Shown: piece after piece, positions 1 to 9,600 of the stretch
Layout: every line of letters starts with the position of its first letter
Position numbering within the stretch: the first letter of the stretch is position 1
Source of the DNA: Paenibacillus alvei DSM 29
GTDB lineage: Bacteria > Bacillota > Bacilli > Paenibacillales > Paenibacillaceae
Assembly: GCF_000293805.1 (NCBI RefSeq)
Contig: NZ_AMBZ01000001.1
Span: 1,268,001 to 1,332,000 of the forward strand
Length of the DNA stretch: 64,000 nt
Reading direction: 5' to 3'
Translations under genes and position numbers: made by a program
Notes under the pieces: generated by a model
Told to the model about the DNA's origin: nothing
What the model saw: only the letters and a program-made list of their open reading frames with translations
Database searches by the model: none

Positions 1-2238
1 AAGATTTCCAAGCGTTTTCAGAGGGTAGTTCTTCAGAACACTTGATACTACTTTATTGTTATATGCATCTATAATCACGGGATACTGCGTTTTTTCTTCG
101 GTTGTACGTAGGTTCGCAAAATTTGAATCGAATATCTTTATATATCTTCCCCTTTCCCCGCTTAGTCCATAAAATAAATCGCCATTTTCGGTTCTATAAT
201 CCGCCTTGTTTATTGGCGCATTCCCATCCGGATCCATCAATCCTATAGGATTGTTCCTGACCATCCGGTACAGGTTTAATCCATCTACCGTTCCGGCCGG
301 GTCCGGATTCAACCAGCGTCCCAGCCATGGCATATAGTAGCGGTATCCGTAATAATACAGGCCTGTGGCATCCAACTCTTTGCCTGAATAGCGCATGGTC
401 TTGTAGCTTGCCTCCACCTCTGACCGGGCTGTCCACAGGGCTGTGCCGCCATAGGGATAAAATTCTTCCTTACTAATGATCTGACCTTGCCCGTCGACTT
501 CCAATAAAGAGGAGCTAAGATGATCGTTCAGGCTGTACCGGTACTGATCATTGGCGATGCCGCCCGGCTCGGTTCCATCCTCCCAGTGCAGCACCCTCGC
601 TTGTCCCGCCCCCTCATCCACGGTGATGACCTGCAATACTTCCGTGACCCGGTCCCCGGTCTGGCGGATGCGCAGCTCCAGGCCCGGCAAATAGAGGGTC
701 GTATCCGTTTGCGTTGTTGTCTGTGTTTTGCGGGTAGACCGTTTTACGATGCGCATTCCTGAGCTGTCATAGAGATATCCTTCCCAGTCGTTATCGCCGC
801 CTTCGCGCACGACCATATGGACTCGGCTTAACTGATTGCGCGCATCCCATTCCAGCGGTCTCCCCGGGAATAAAGCTTGTTGATTGCCTGCTCTGTCAAA
901 GGAAGCCGCGATATCCGGTATATCTTCCCCTTGCCGCCAAATCCCCCGGTTTGAACTTTTGTCCACATACACATTCGTTATATATTGACTCGCCCCGTTA
1001 TGACTAAGCTTGATTAAATTGCCCGCCCGATCATAGCTGTATTTCTCGGAGTAATTGACATATTGGCTATCGTCCAAAGGGATAGGCGTGATCAAGGCTG
1101 GAAGCGACGTCTGCTGACGAAGCGCGTCGGATTCCCGACCCGAGCTGGATACAAGCTGATATAGGGCATCGTAGGCATATTGCCTTTTCGGAGCGACGGC
1201 CTGATTGCGGAAATAACGAACCGACTCCGCTTCATTGCAGATAGACAGGATATTGCCCACCGGATCATACTCATAACGATAATCCTGCAAGACTTCTCTT
1301 TCCCCGGAGGACAGCTGGCGGGAATCTTTTTTTCGGATTAGCCGCTGCGTGCTCTCCTCGTAAGTATATTCCGTTATGACACCATTCCCGGCTTCTGCGA
1401 GCTGCACTTGACCCGCCGCGTTATACTCGATCCGGTTCCAGATCCGTTGCTCCGCTTGGCCTTGCAGCGTGAGGCCGACCGCCTGCGGCTGGCCAGCGTC
1501 ATTATATGACAGTTGCTGGAGATTCCCTTTGGCGTCGGTTTGGGCGAGCACCCTGTCCTGCGCGTCATACCGCCAGCTCGTATCATAGGTTTCCCCAGCC
1601 AACAACGAGGCCCATGCACTTTCCTCTTCCATACTCCAGTCACCAGGATGATCCCAATTTTTCAGCAGTTGACGGCTTTGGTGCAGCGGCATTCCGGCCA
1701 ACGAGAAGCTGTCTGTCTGTATCCGGCCTGCGGTATCGTAGTGGCGCACCAACTGCCCGCGCAAATTGTTGGCCTGGGCATCCGCTTCCTTCTCGCCATA
1801 AATCAACCGCTCCCGGCACCGGGGAGAATCCGTGCCTTCCTGTTGCTCGAATACGGCTGCCGGCCTGCCTAAGACATCATATTCGAGAGTCGTCTGCGTA
1901 CCGTTGGCATCGATAAGCCAGACTGGCCGCCCCTCGATATCAAAAAGCTCCGCCTTGCGTCCGGCATCCGCGCTTTCCGTGCGCAGCGCTTCGCCTCTCA
2001 GGGAAGCCGCAGTTCTTAGATTCGGCGGTGTGCCGCTATCCTCCTGATACTGCGCGAAAAGACGGGGATCCATGCTGCTATCAAGATAGCCTGACGCTGT
2101 ATACGTGTTCCGCAGGATATACTCATCTGACAGATCTTCAGCCGCGATACGGTTATACTGAAGAATGCGAATCTCCAGGTTCCGGTTATCCACAACCGAA
2201 ATCGTAGGCGTCCCGCTATATATGGACGTTCTCTTCAT
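1..2238 (-). CDS. Tc toxin subunit C (TcC), Rhs-type cocoon and toxin carrier, 3' end outside window
   Basis: Frame is open for 746 codons from ATG 2238 to the window edge, so the C-terminus is missing. GGAGG lies 6 nt before the ATG, and TcB ends only 15 nt upstream, so the two are co-transcribed and probably coupled. The protein is built of YD/RHS repeats (YEYDPVGN, YSYDRAGN, EYDVLGRP) and ends in the canonical Rhs core at about residues 640-672 (GLYYYGYRYYMPWLGRWLNP, then DPAG, DGLNLYRMVRNNP and DPDG). In the family this part closes the TcB-TcC cocoon and self-cleaves to free the C-terminal effector. The roughly 75 residues after DPDG are the start of the hypervariable effector; I do not recognise them. 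Family assignment is sure, effector activity unknown. Confidence 0.93.
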   Translation of the reverse strand, partial: MKRTSIYSGTPTISVVDNRNLEIRILQYNRIAAEDLSDEYILRNTYTASGYLDSSMDPRLFAQYQEDSGTPPNLRTAASLRGEALRTESADAGRKAELFDIEGRPVWLIDANGTQTTLEYDVLGRPAAVFEQQEGTDSPRCRERLIYGEKEADAQANNLRGQLVRHYDTAGRIQTDSFSLAGMPLHQSRQLLKNWDHPGDWSMEEESAWASLLAGETYDTSWRYDAQDRVLAQTDAKGNLQQLSYNDAGQPQAVGLTLQGQAEQRIWNRIEYNAAGQVQLAEAGNGVITEYTYEESTQRLIRKKDSRQLSSGEREVLQDYRYEYDPVGNILSICNEAESVRYFRNQAVAPKRQYAYDALYQLVSSSGRESDALRQQTSLPALITPIPLDDSQYVNYSEKYSYDRAGNLIKLSHNGASQYITNVYVDKSSNRGIWRQGEDIPDIAASFDRAGNQQALFPGRPLEWDARNQLSRVHMVVREGGDNDWEGYLYDSSGMRIVKRSTRKTQTTTQTDTTLYLPGLELRIRQTGDRVTEVLQVITVDEGAGQARVLHWEDGTEPGGIANDQYRYSLNDHLSSSLLEVDGQGQIISKEEFYPYGGTALWTARSEVEASYKTMRYSGKELDATGLYYYGYRYYMPWLGRWLNPDPAGTVDGLNLYRMVRNNPIGLMDPDGNAPINKADYRTENGDLFYGLSGERGRYIKIFDSNFANLRTTEEKTQYPVIIDAYNNKVVSSVLKNYPLKTLGNL

Positions 2239-2253
2239 AGGTTAACCTCCATC

Positions 2254-5200
2254 TCACCGCGCTGGGCAGAACAAATCATTTTCATCCTCATTCACTGTAA
2301 ACCACGGATAAAAGTTATTTCTTCTCTCATATCCTTTGGCGTTGACCATCCTTATTTGGCGTGCCAGAGCATCATAGTAATAGATCGTTGCATACATCGA
2401 GCTGCTGACGGCCTCATCGCTCACATAATGCCAGTCAACATGATAAAAAGGCTGAAAGCTTCGGATTACGGCTCCGGTTCCGTCATAGTCCACCCGTTCC
2501 GCAACCGTCCATCGGGTATCTGCTCTTTTAGCAGTTTGTATCGTTCGCCCAAAGCCATCGCTAAACACGATGCTGGCCTGAATTTGCTGGGATGGGTCAT
2601 CCGGGTAACGATCCGCTGCCAATATTACCGTATGAGGCGGCTTACGGTCCGCATCGCTTAGCAGCTTGGCCACAACAGGCTCCAATAGCCGTTGACGCGA
2701 CCATGGCTCCCGGCCGCGGGCTCTTATCCTGCCGTCCGGCATAATCAAGCGATTGTTTATCAAGAACGACCATTGCTTTTCACTATCTGGAACCAGCGCT
2801 GACAGCTGCCCAAGAGTTATCGTTCCCATCCAGCTATGCGCATCATAAACACAGCAGGATGCAACCGGCAGGGGAGACGCCAAGGCAAGCGCCTGCTCCA
2901 CTGTCTCCGGCGGCGAGAAGTCTGCCTCCGGGCGGAACCCCGTCTCTATCCCTTCCTCCGTGCCCCAGGTCCGGCTGTGTACGACCCGGCCGAGAGCATC
3001 CAGGGAGACCTGATTCACATTGTTATTCGCATCGGTAATCTGGATAGCCTCCACAAAGCGGTAATCATATGCAATCTGAATTTGATTGCCAAGCGCGTCT
3101 TCGATGGATGTCACCGCACAGAAATGATCATCCCATGTTAATACTTGTTCCCCGGTCAAAAGAGAGGCTTGTTGTCCCAGAATACGGAAAAAACTCTCTT
3201 CATCCGCATAACGGGTAAATCCTTGTTCCGCGACAAAAATGTCCGCTTCATCGCCGGAACCTAATATTCTTGCGCTTCGTTGATAGCCGGAAGAGGCAAG
3301 AAGTGAATTCAATTGGCTATCGCTGAGTAGGCCATCATAGGCTTGTAAACAGGCTTCATCAAGAACCGCGCTTCTGGTGTAGTGGACCAGGGCTCGCAAA
3401 TCCGGTTCGCCCCCGCCCGCATAGATGATCTCGGACTGGCCGCCATAAGCCTGTTCCAGCGCCGGAGATCGTAACGTGCCATCCATCTCCAGCAGCTCGG
3501 CGCTTATTCCTTCGGCAGGCATGCTGTCAGCTGAATAAATGAAAGCATCCAAGCGTGTCTGATGGGGAATATTCAAGCGCCAGCCTTCAGGATCTGCAAG
3601 GTGGTACGCTTTTTGCCTTTGCCTGGTCAAGCGCAGCAGCATTTGCTGCGAATCATAACTGCTGCTCCAGCTCGTATCCGGCAGCGTGTGAGGGTACGGA
3701 TTGTCCTCCGGCTGTGCCCGGCGCGGATATTGAATCGTTACACTCTGTGACGCCACGCCGTATTCGTCGAACCGTTGCTGTATCTGCTGTGAACACTGCG
3801 GATCAGAGGCGATTTGCTCATAGTTGTACGTAAGCTGCTCCAACTGCACGGGCAATGTTACACATTCCGAATTTGTGTTCCGCACCAAGCGCACTTGATA
3901 ACGGAAGCTCTCCACCTGATAAGGAGGCAGCCCCGCAACATCTCCCGCAAAAATTTCAGAACGCAGGGGCATTCCTCGCAACGAGCGATACAGCCAATAC
4001 TCTTGCCGCCCATTGGGGGAATCTAGCGCTACATCCTGGGCCGCTGCCGCATCGAATCGAGTAAGCCGGGCGGGTTTAACCTGAAAAGCGGCAGGGTCGC
4101 CTTGCCAATATTGCTGCACGGCACGCTCCTCATCCTGCTGTTGCCCGGTATGATACCAGGTCCGCGTCAGCACGGGCGGAGTGCTGACGCTCAGGGTTCC
4201 CTCGGAATCCCGCTCCTCTTCCCATGTGTCAATGCGGCCGAACCCGGCAAATTCCTTTTCGGTCCGGTCATACACGCCATGGCGGTAAGTATACTTCTGA
4301 ATCCTGGCGCTGCCGCTGATTTCATCCACCGTGTGCATGTCCGATACCACGTTGATCGGGAATGGCACACCGCAGACAGTCGATGAGGCAGCCTGTTTCT
4401 CATCCAGCCAATACTGGGCGGAGCTTCGGTACAGGAACGAGCTGGAAGCGCCGAGATTGTTGCTGACGGTTTGCAATAAATACGGCTTCGCCGCAAAGAA
4501 CTCTAATTTCCAACTGCGGGGGGCCATATAGGGCACATGCAGTACCAGACTGGCCGCCCCCAATCCGCGGATGTCAGCGGGGAGCAGCCGGCACAGATCA
4601 TCAAACCGTACGCCGTCAGGCAGCGGAACCCGCAGCGGATCAGCAAATCCGTTGCCGGAAAGATTCCGGTAAATGAGAAGAGCGTCACGAGAAGCATAAA
4701 TCATATCGGAAGCGCCAGATCCATCAAGGTCGGCAAGATATACGCGCTCAGGGTTGAATTCCCGCTCCGATGCCGTGAACCCGGGAAGGGCCAGCGGCGC
4801 CCCGAACGCGCCGTTCCCGAGATTAGGCCAGCAGGTAACGCCATCATGCCGGATGCGCACCAAATGAGACTGACCCGATCCCAGCATATCGCTGAATGCT
4901 ACCAGTTCCTTTTTATCTACGCGTTCCACAGGCAAAGTAATGCCCGCTTGCTGCCACACTTCACATGCGCGCTTGAAGCCCGCTTCTTCTCCGGCATAAA
5001 ACCGGACGCTCTTCGGTCCGATCATAACCAGATCGGTTAATCCTGATCCCGTTACATCGGCAAGCTGTGCCTGCGGATGGAAGAATTCCGTTGGCAGTGC
5101 CTGGAGCGGCACAAAACCGGACCAGCTCTTATCCGGATTCATGCTATATTGCCCCGCAACCCCGGGTTCTGCAAGCAACCATTCCAGATACCCGTCGCCA

Positions 5201-5637
5201 TTCAGATCCACCAGCATCCCGTTCCGGGAGTTCGCGGGAATATGAGGCAGCGGCCGCCAGCTGTCATAGGCGATCCCATCCGGTGAATCGCCCCGGGCGG
5301 GAGAACGGTAATGCCAGTGGTCATTATCCTGATATAACAAGCCCGGTATGCCTTCTCCGTACAAATCGACCAACTGATAATGTTCTTTATCCGCCAATTC
5401 AGGCACAGGCAGAAAAGACTGCCAATCGGCCGTTGCCTCGATGTCAAATGAAGTATAATCGAATTCCAGCGGCGGCAGGCTCCGGATGGTCCCGTCTGCT
5501 TCATAAGCCAATTGCCGGACCGCGCTCAACATGGACGCCGCCGGGTTCTCGTCGTATTCCAACTGCATCCGCCACACCAGCGCCGGCTCCTCGCCAAGCT
5601 CCTTAAAGGCGTGGAACATCAAGACCTGGCGGCACAA
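2254..5637 (-). CDS. Tc toxin subunit B (TcB), C-terminal part after an in-frame stop
   Basis: 1127 codons in the same frame as the TcB N-terminal ORF, separated from it by one TAA at 5662-5664. The family motif GFEVRTCRLC sits directly after the stop, so the coding sequence is continuous apart from that codon. The TTG at 5637 is only the first possible restart, with a weak GAGG 14 nt ahead. Contents: middle domains with repeated FG-GAP-like blades (DLNGDGYLEWLL, DVTGSGLTDLVM, DLDGSGASDMIY), which form the beta-propeller that docks on TcA, then RHS-like shell sequence (ITDANNNVNQVSLDALGRVV). If translated alone it would lack the SpvB domain and probably not assemble. Together with 5662-6567 it gives about 1437 codons, the normal TcB length. 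Confidence 0.85.
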   Translation of the reverse strand: MCRQVLMFHAFKELGEEPALVWRMQLEYDENPAASMLSAVRQLAYEADGTIRSLPPLEFDYTSFDIEATADWQSFLPVPELADKEHYQLVDLYGEGIPGLLYQDNDHWHYRSPARGDSPDGIAYDSWRPLPHIPANSRNGMLVDLNGDGYLEWLLAEPGVAGQYSMNPDKSWSGFVPLQALPTEFFHPQAQLADVTGSGLTDLVMIGPKSVRFYAGEEAGFKRACEVWQQAGITLPVERVDKKELVAFSDMLGSGQSHLVRIRHDGVTCWPNLGNGAFGAPLALPGFTASEREFNPERVYLADLDGSGASDMIYASRDALLIYRNLSGNGFADPLRVPLPDGVRFDDLCRLLPADIRGLGAASLVLHVPYMAPRSWKLEFFAAKPYLLQTVSNNLGASSSFLYRSSAQYWLDEKQAASSTVCGVPFPINVVSDMHTVDEISGSARIQKYTYRHGVYDRTEKEFAGFGRIDTWEEERDSEGTLSVSTPPVLTRTWYHTGQQQDEERAVQQYWQGDPAAFQVKPARLTRFDAAAAQDVALDSPNGRQEYWLYRSLRGMPLRSEIFAGDVAGLPPYQVESFRYQVRLVRNTNSECVTLPVQLEQLTYNYEQIASDPQCSQQIQQRFDEYGVASQSVTIQYPRRAQPEDNPYPHTLPDTSWSSSYDSQQMLLRLTRQRQKAYHLADPEGWRLNIPHQTRLDAFIYSADSMPAEGISAELLEMDGTLRSPALEQAYGGQSEIIYAGGGEPDLRALVHYTRSAVLDEACLQAYDGLLSDSQLNSLLASSGYQRSARILGSGDEADIFVAEQGFTRYADEESFFRILGQQASLLTGEQVLTWDDHFCAVTSIEDALGNQIQIAYDYRFVEAIQITDANNNVNQVSLDALGRVVHSRTWGTEEGIETGFRPEADFSPPETVEQALALASPLPVASCCVYDAHSWMGTITLGQLSALVPDSEKQWSFLINNRLIMPDGRIRARGREPWSRQRLLEPVVAKLLSDADRKPPHTVILAADRYPDDPSQQIQASIVFSDGFGRTIQTAKRADTRWTVAERVDYDGTGAVIRSFQPFYHVDWHYVSDEAVSSSMYATIYYYDALARQIRMVNAKGYERRNNFYPWFTVNEDENDLFCPAR

Positions 5638-5661
5638 GCGGCAAGTCCGGACCTCAAATCC

Positions 5662-6567
5662 TTAGTCATAGCGGGAAAAACGGTCCTGGCGCGCCAGCCA
5701 CTCCCCTTGGGGCACGTATAGGGGAGGAACATCCGCTGACGTATCGTTCTCGCCATAATCCAGGATGGCGGTATACAGCCATTGGCCGTCCGCAGGGATT
5801 TCCCCCTTCCAGACATAGAGAGAAGGAGAGGCAACCTTATTTCCATAGCGAATCGATTTAAGATAGCGGTTCGCCCCATATTGATGATTGTCTTGCTCCA
5901 GATTCACGCCTTCATTGTCTTCTTCTTTGTATTGATAATAAATATGCTCTCCGAAGGGAGAGACGGACTCCTCCACTAACCATTCCGCGATCTTGGCGGA
6001 ATCGTCAGGGGCGGCAATCCGCGCTTGATCAGTCTTGCCAAGACAGTGCAGCACCCCGTCGGCAGCATGAAGCAGCCAAAACGGCCTTGTTGCGCTTCCT
6101 GCTTGCGCTTCCCAGTATTCCAGCAAATGAAAGGCGCTCTCGATCCGGGGAAAATAGCGGGTAACCGTAAACGTCTCGCCTAACGTTATCCCCTGGGCAA
6201 TATCGGTGCGGCGGGTAATGACCTCCCCTTGTTCGTTGCATTCCGGAACAAGCACTTCCCCATCCGGACCAAGGAACTGATCTTCGGCTGTATAATGGGG
6301 GATCCCGTTGCTTGTTCTGCGGCAAATGCGCATCACTCCCATCGCCCAACCCATTCCACAAACGCCGTTGCCGTTGCCGCTCGCATAGGACAGGCTTATA
6401 TCAGGAGTAATAGAGCGGCCGGAGGTTACCGGCATCGGCACGTTACAACGTGCCATGCCGTCGGAGCCGGGAGCCGCGATGTTTTCTTCTATTCCTTTCA
6501 TCGAACCGCCGCCCTTTGGCAGCGTTGGCGACAATAGCTTGATATCCGCATTGCTAGATTGTGGCAT
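5662..6567 (-). CDS. Tc toxin subunit B (TcB), N-terminal SpvB-domain part ending at a premature TAA
   Basis: 301 aa from ATG 6567, with AGGAGG 9 nt upstream. The start (LLSPTLPKGGGSMKGI, then PMPVTSGR, LSYASGNGNGVCGMGWAMG) is the signature of the SpvB/TcB N-terminal domain, which forms the bottom half of the toxin cocoon. The ORF ends in DRFSRYD at a TAA, after which the same frame continues with the expected GFEVRTCRLC. The missing residue is therefore one codon; a single change such as TCA to TAA would explain it. It may be a true nonsense mutation, a sequencing error or a read-through site. No read-through element is in frame (a TGACTA string is present but out of frame). Confidence 0.85.
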   Translation of the reverse strand: MPQSSNADIKLLSPTLPKGGGSMKGIEENIAAPGSDGMARCNVPMPVTSGRSITPDISLSYASGNGNGVCGMGWAMGVMRICRRTSNGIPHYTAEDQFLGPDGEVLVPECNEQGEVITRRTDIAQGITLGETFTVTRYFPRIESAFHLLEYWEAQAGSATRPFWLLHAADGVLHCLGKTDQARIAAPDDSAKIAEWLVEESVSPFGEHIYYQYKEEDNEGVNLEQDNHQYGANRYLKSIRYGNKVASPSLYVWKGEIPADGQWLYTAILDYGENDTSADVPPLYVPQGEWLARQDRFSRYD

Positions 6568-6586
6568 AATCCAATTCCTCCTTGGA

Positions 6587-6608
6587 GGGGCTTGTCAATA
6601 CAAGCCCC
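6587..6608 (-). other. Intergenic hairpin between TcA2 (copy 1) and TcB
   Basis: Perfect 8-bp stem GGGGCTTG / CAAGCCCC with a 6-nt loop in the 62-nt gap between TcA2 and TcB. On the transcribed strand it is followed by TCCAAGGAGG and not by a T-run, so it is unlikely to be a strong terminator. It sits just before the TcB ribosome-binding site and could protect or process the mRNA and set the A:B ratio (inference). Confidence 0.5.
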
Positions 6609-6629
6609 GGAATATATCTGACTGTAAAG

Positions 6630-9600
6630 CTATTTCATAACATATCGAATGTGGAAGATGACGTCATTGAGACTTTCCAGCAGGAGGCGCTGGTCGCCGT
6701 CTTGCCCGGCATGGAATATCGACAGGACGAGTGTGCCGGATAACGGATCCATGCCCTCGAAAGGCAGGAACCGGCTGTCGTTGAGATCCGTGGTGAACAA
6801 GCCGCTGTCATCCACGCCATGGGACAGCGCAACGGTCTCGCCGCCTAGCGATAAGGTTGCTTCTATATCCTGATAAGGTCCCAATAACGCCGGCAGGGTA
6901 ACCGACAGGTTTTTGATCCTGCGGGTCTTTTCCGCTTGGTTGTAGGAGCGATCCAAGCCAAGAACGGTGAGGTCAAGGGTTGCGCTGAAAATATTGTTTT
7001 GCAGCTGTACGCCGACTCCGCTCACCGGGTCAGGCGTCTTTCCGTCCAGAACTTCCTTGACTAGCTCTACGAAGCTAGACTCTGGTGTTTCTTTGCGGAG
7101 AAGGGTGTCTATAGATACCGTTTTCACGGCTTCCATTCCGCGCTTGTCTTCCTCCAGCCACAGATTCTCCAGCTTCTGAAGCTCTAGCAGCAGCGCCTCG
7201 CCCGCCAGCAATCCCTGATACAGATCATTCCAGGCCGGGAGGGACAAGACTCCGACCGTTTTATCCGAACCGATTTCTTTCTCTAAAGCCTGCTTCGCCA
7301 TCAAGCAGAGCGGCAATGCGGCGTCATACATTTGATAGTATAGAGACGACAGACGTCCAGCCATCCAGTTATACAAAGCTTGATTCGTAAAACGGGTGCT
7401 TTGCAGCTCGTAGACCGCTTGCGCGTGCGCCTGTTCCGTCTCCGCCAGCGCAAGTTGTTTTCGCGCCATATCCATTTGTTCCCGCAGGGCCGCAATCTGC
7501 GAATCCAACTGCGCCGCTTCATTCTCGGCAATATCCCGCTGCAGCAGCCAATCCTCCCGGCGCCGGCGGTAGCTTTCGCTGATGTCGATAATATTGGCCG
7601 TCTGCTCCATGACACCGGCAGCGATTTGCAATCCTTGGGCTACAGCCGCGCTGGCTGCTCCCCAGCGGGAACCTCCAACTGCGAAACCAAAAATGTTCGG
7701 AGCCATATCCAAGCCGCCGGTGATGGCGATCGGCACGGTTGAGCTGGTATTGATGATTCCCGCGGTGGTACGCAGTGCGAGTGAGGCGGTTTCATTGTCC
7801 GACATCCAGTTGTCCGCCAAGCCGGCAAAATGGGTCTTCCGGGACTCCGCCCCCGCTTTCGCTGTCATCGTTGCTTCCAGACTTGCTTGCAGCGCGGCCA
7901 GGTTCTTCTCCTGAATATCGCGGGTTTGCTGCAGGACAATCTGCTGCTGGGACTGCAACAGTATGGTCATTGCTTCGCTGTCCTGCTTTGTCAGTGCGTT
8001 TTCCAGGGCATTGCCGAATTGGATGACACTGTTGGCCGCATTGCGCGCCTTATCGATGACCAGAGGGAAACGATAGACACTCTGACGGCTTTGGGCGGAA
8101 CCCGCGCTTCCCCCCAGGCCATCGCCCGGGCCATGCTGAACCTGCAATTCACGCGGATTGACCGGTTCGGCAAAGAGCGGCAAATGAAGCGGCTGACCGT
8201 CCAGACTCAAATTGTGGCGCAAATTGTATAAACGCAGATCGATTTTGTCCCAGAAAGCGAACAGTTCATCATTATAAGGCGGCAGGAAATGACCGTTTTC
8301 GGCTGTCACAAGCGCTCGCATGGCCAAAATTGGCGCTGCCGGCGAATCGCTTCGCGTCGGTACGGCGGTTACCGCGTCTGCTTCGCTTTGCAGGGTCGGA
8401 TTAGGCCAACTGTGATTGATCCGGATCTCGGGGCGCGGACCAAGCAGTTGGCTGGCCTGGATATAATACATCTTGGCTTCGGTCAAGGTATCCCGCTCCA
8501 GCATCCGGTACAAGCTGTCGCCGCGGCTGATCAAGAAGTCCAAGGTGTGAATAAAAATAGCCAGCTTGTATTGCATCGGGTCGGCCATCGCAATCTCGTC
8601 CGGGTCGGTCGTTGCCAGGGACAACGTGTCGTCCCACTCCGTATCCTCCTGCAGCGGCATCACGTTCCAGTAGCGCACGTTGCCTTTGCCATCCGTCAGC
8701 AGATTGCCGAAGCCATCACGGTATCCTGCGCTGTTGAAGATGAATTTAAACCAACGTTCCGCCAACTCATACCGCTGCTCGGTGTGGAAGCGAACCGCCA
8801 TTAAAAAAGGAACATGGAAGAAGATTTCCCACAAGTAAAGTCCGTAAGGCCCGTTAAAGGCAGCTAAGCCGCCCAATTGGTTATTCCCCTGAATGGTGTA
8901 GTCGAAGAGTGCGTCAAGGCTCTTGTCCAACAAGGCCGACAGGTCGATGTTATTTTTCAGGGTAAGGTCGATAGGACCTTTGATATTGCTTCCAGAAGGA
9001 GGGGTGTATTGACTATTGTTAATTGATCCGTATTGCTGGACGAATTCTCCTAAATAGCTAAAGTAAAAGGTTAACTTCCCCAAAGAATCAGCAGAAACAT
9101 AAACTTGGTATTTCTTATCAGAAGCAACAGATAGGTCCTTATTTTGTCCCGGTTTTACCTCTTCGTTACCAATATTGACCATATTAATAAAATAACTAGG
9201 AGAATCATTCCTTACATTTATTTTTGAATTTGAAAGTGCTGTAAAGGTTAAATTGAGGTAACTAGTCTTAATGCTCATCTTATTGAGAGAGAATTTTATG
9301 TTTAATTCCTCATCGGACGTCTCGCCATGGAGGGTATAGCCAAGCCATTCGAATGAATTAAATACCTTCTCCTTACTGTATGAACACCACACCCCAGCAC
9401 TATTTAAAAACCAATCATTGATGTACTCTGCATCGTCGACTTGCCCATCCCCCCCTTGTTTTTTGTCTATAGTAATCCACTTGATATGCAGACGGCCGTT
9501 CTCCCAGAAGGGGAGCACATAGTTATCAAGCGCTTCTCCGATATTGGCAGTGATTTTTTTCCACCCAGACCAGATAGCTGGTACCAGTTTATTGTTATTG

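Noticed and set aside
5655..5670. Stop-codon read-through signal in TcB
   Set aside because: A TGACTA string, known to favour read-through, is present but in another frame; the in-frame stop is TAA-G.
7000..9000. Plus-strand ORFs opposite the TcA, TcB and hut genes
   Set aside because: They mirror high-GC third positions of the real genes, lack ribosome-binding sites and show no family motifs.
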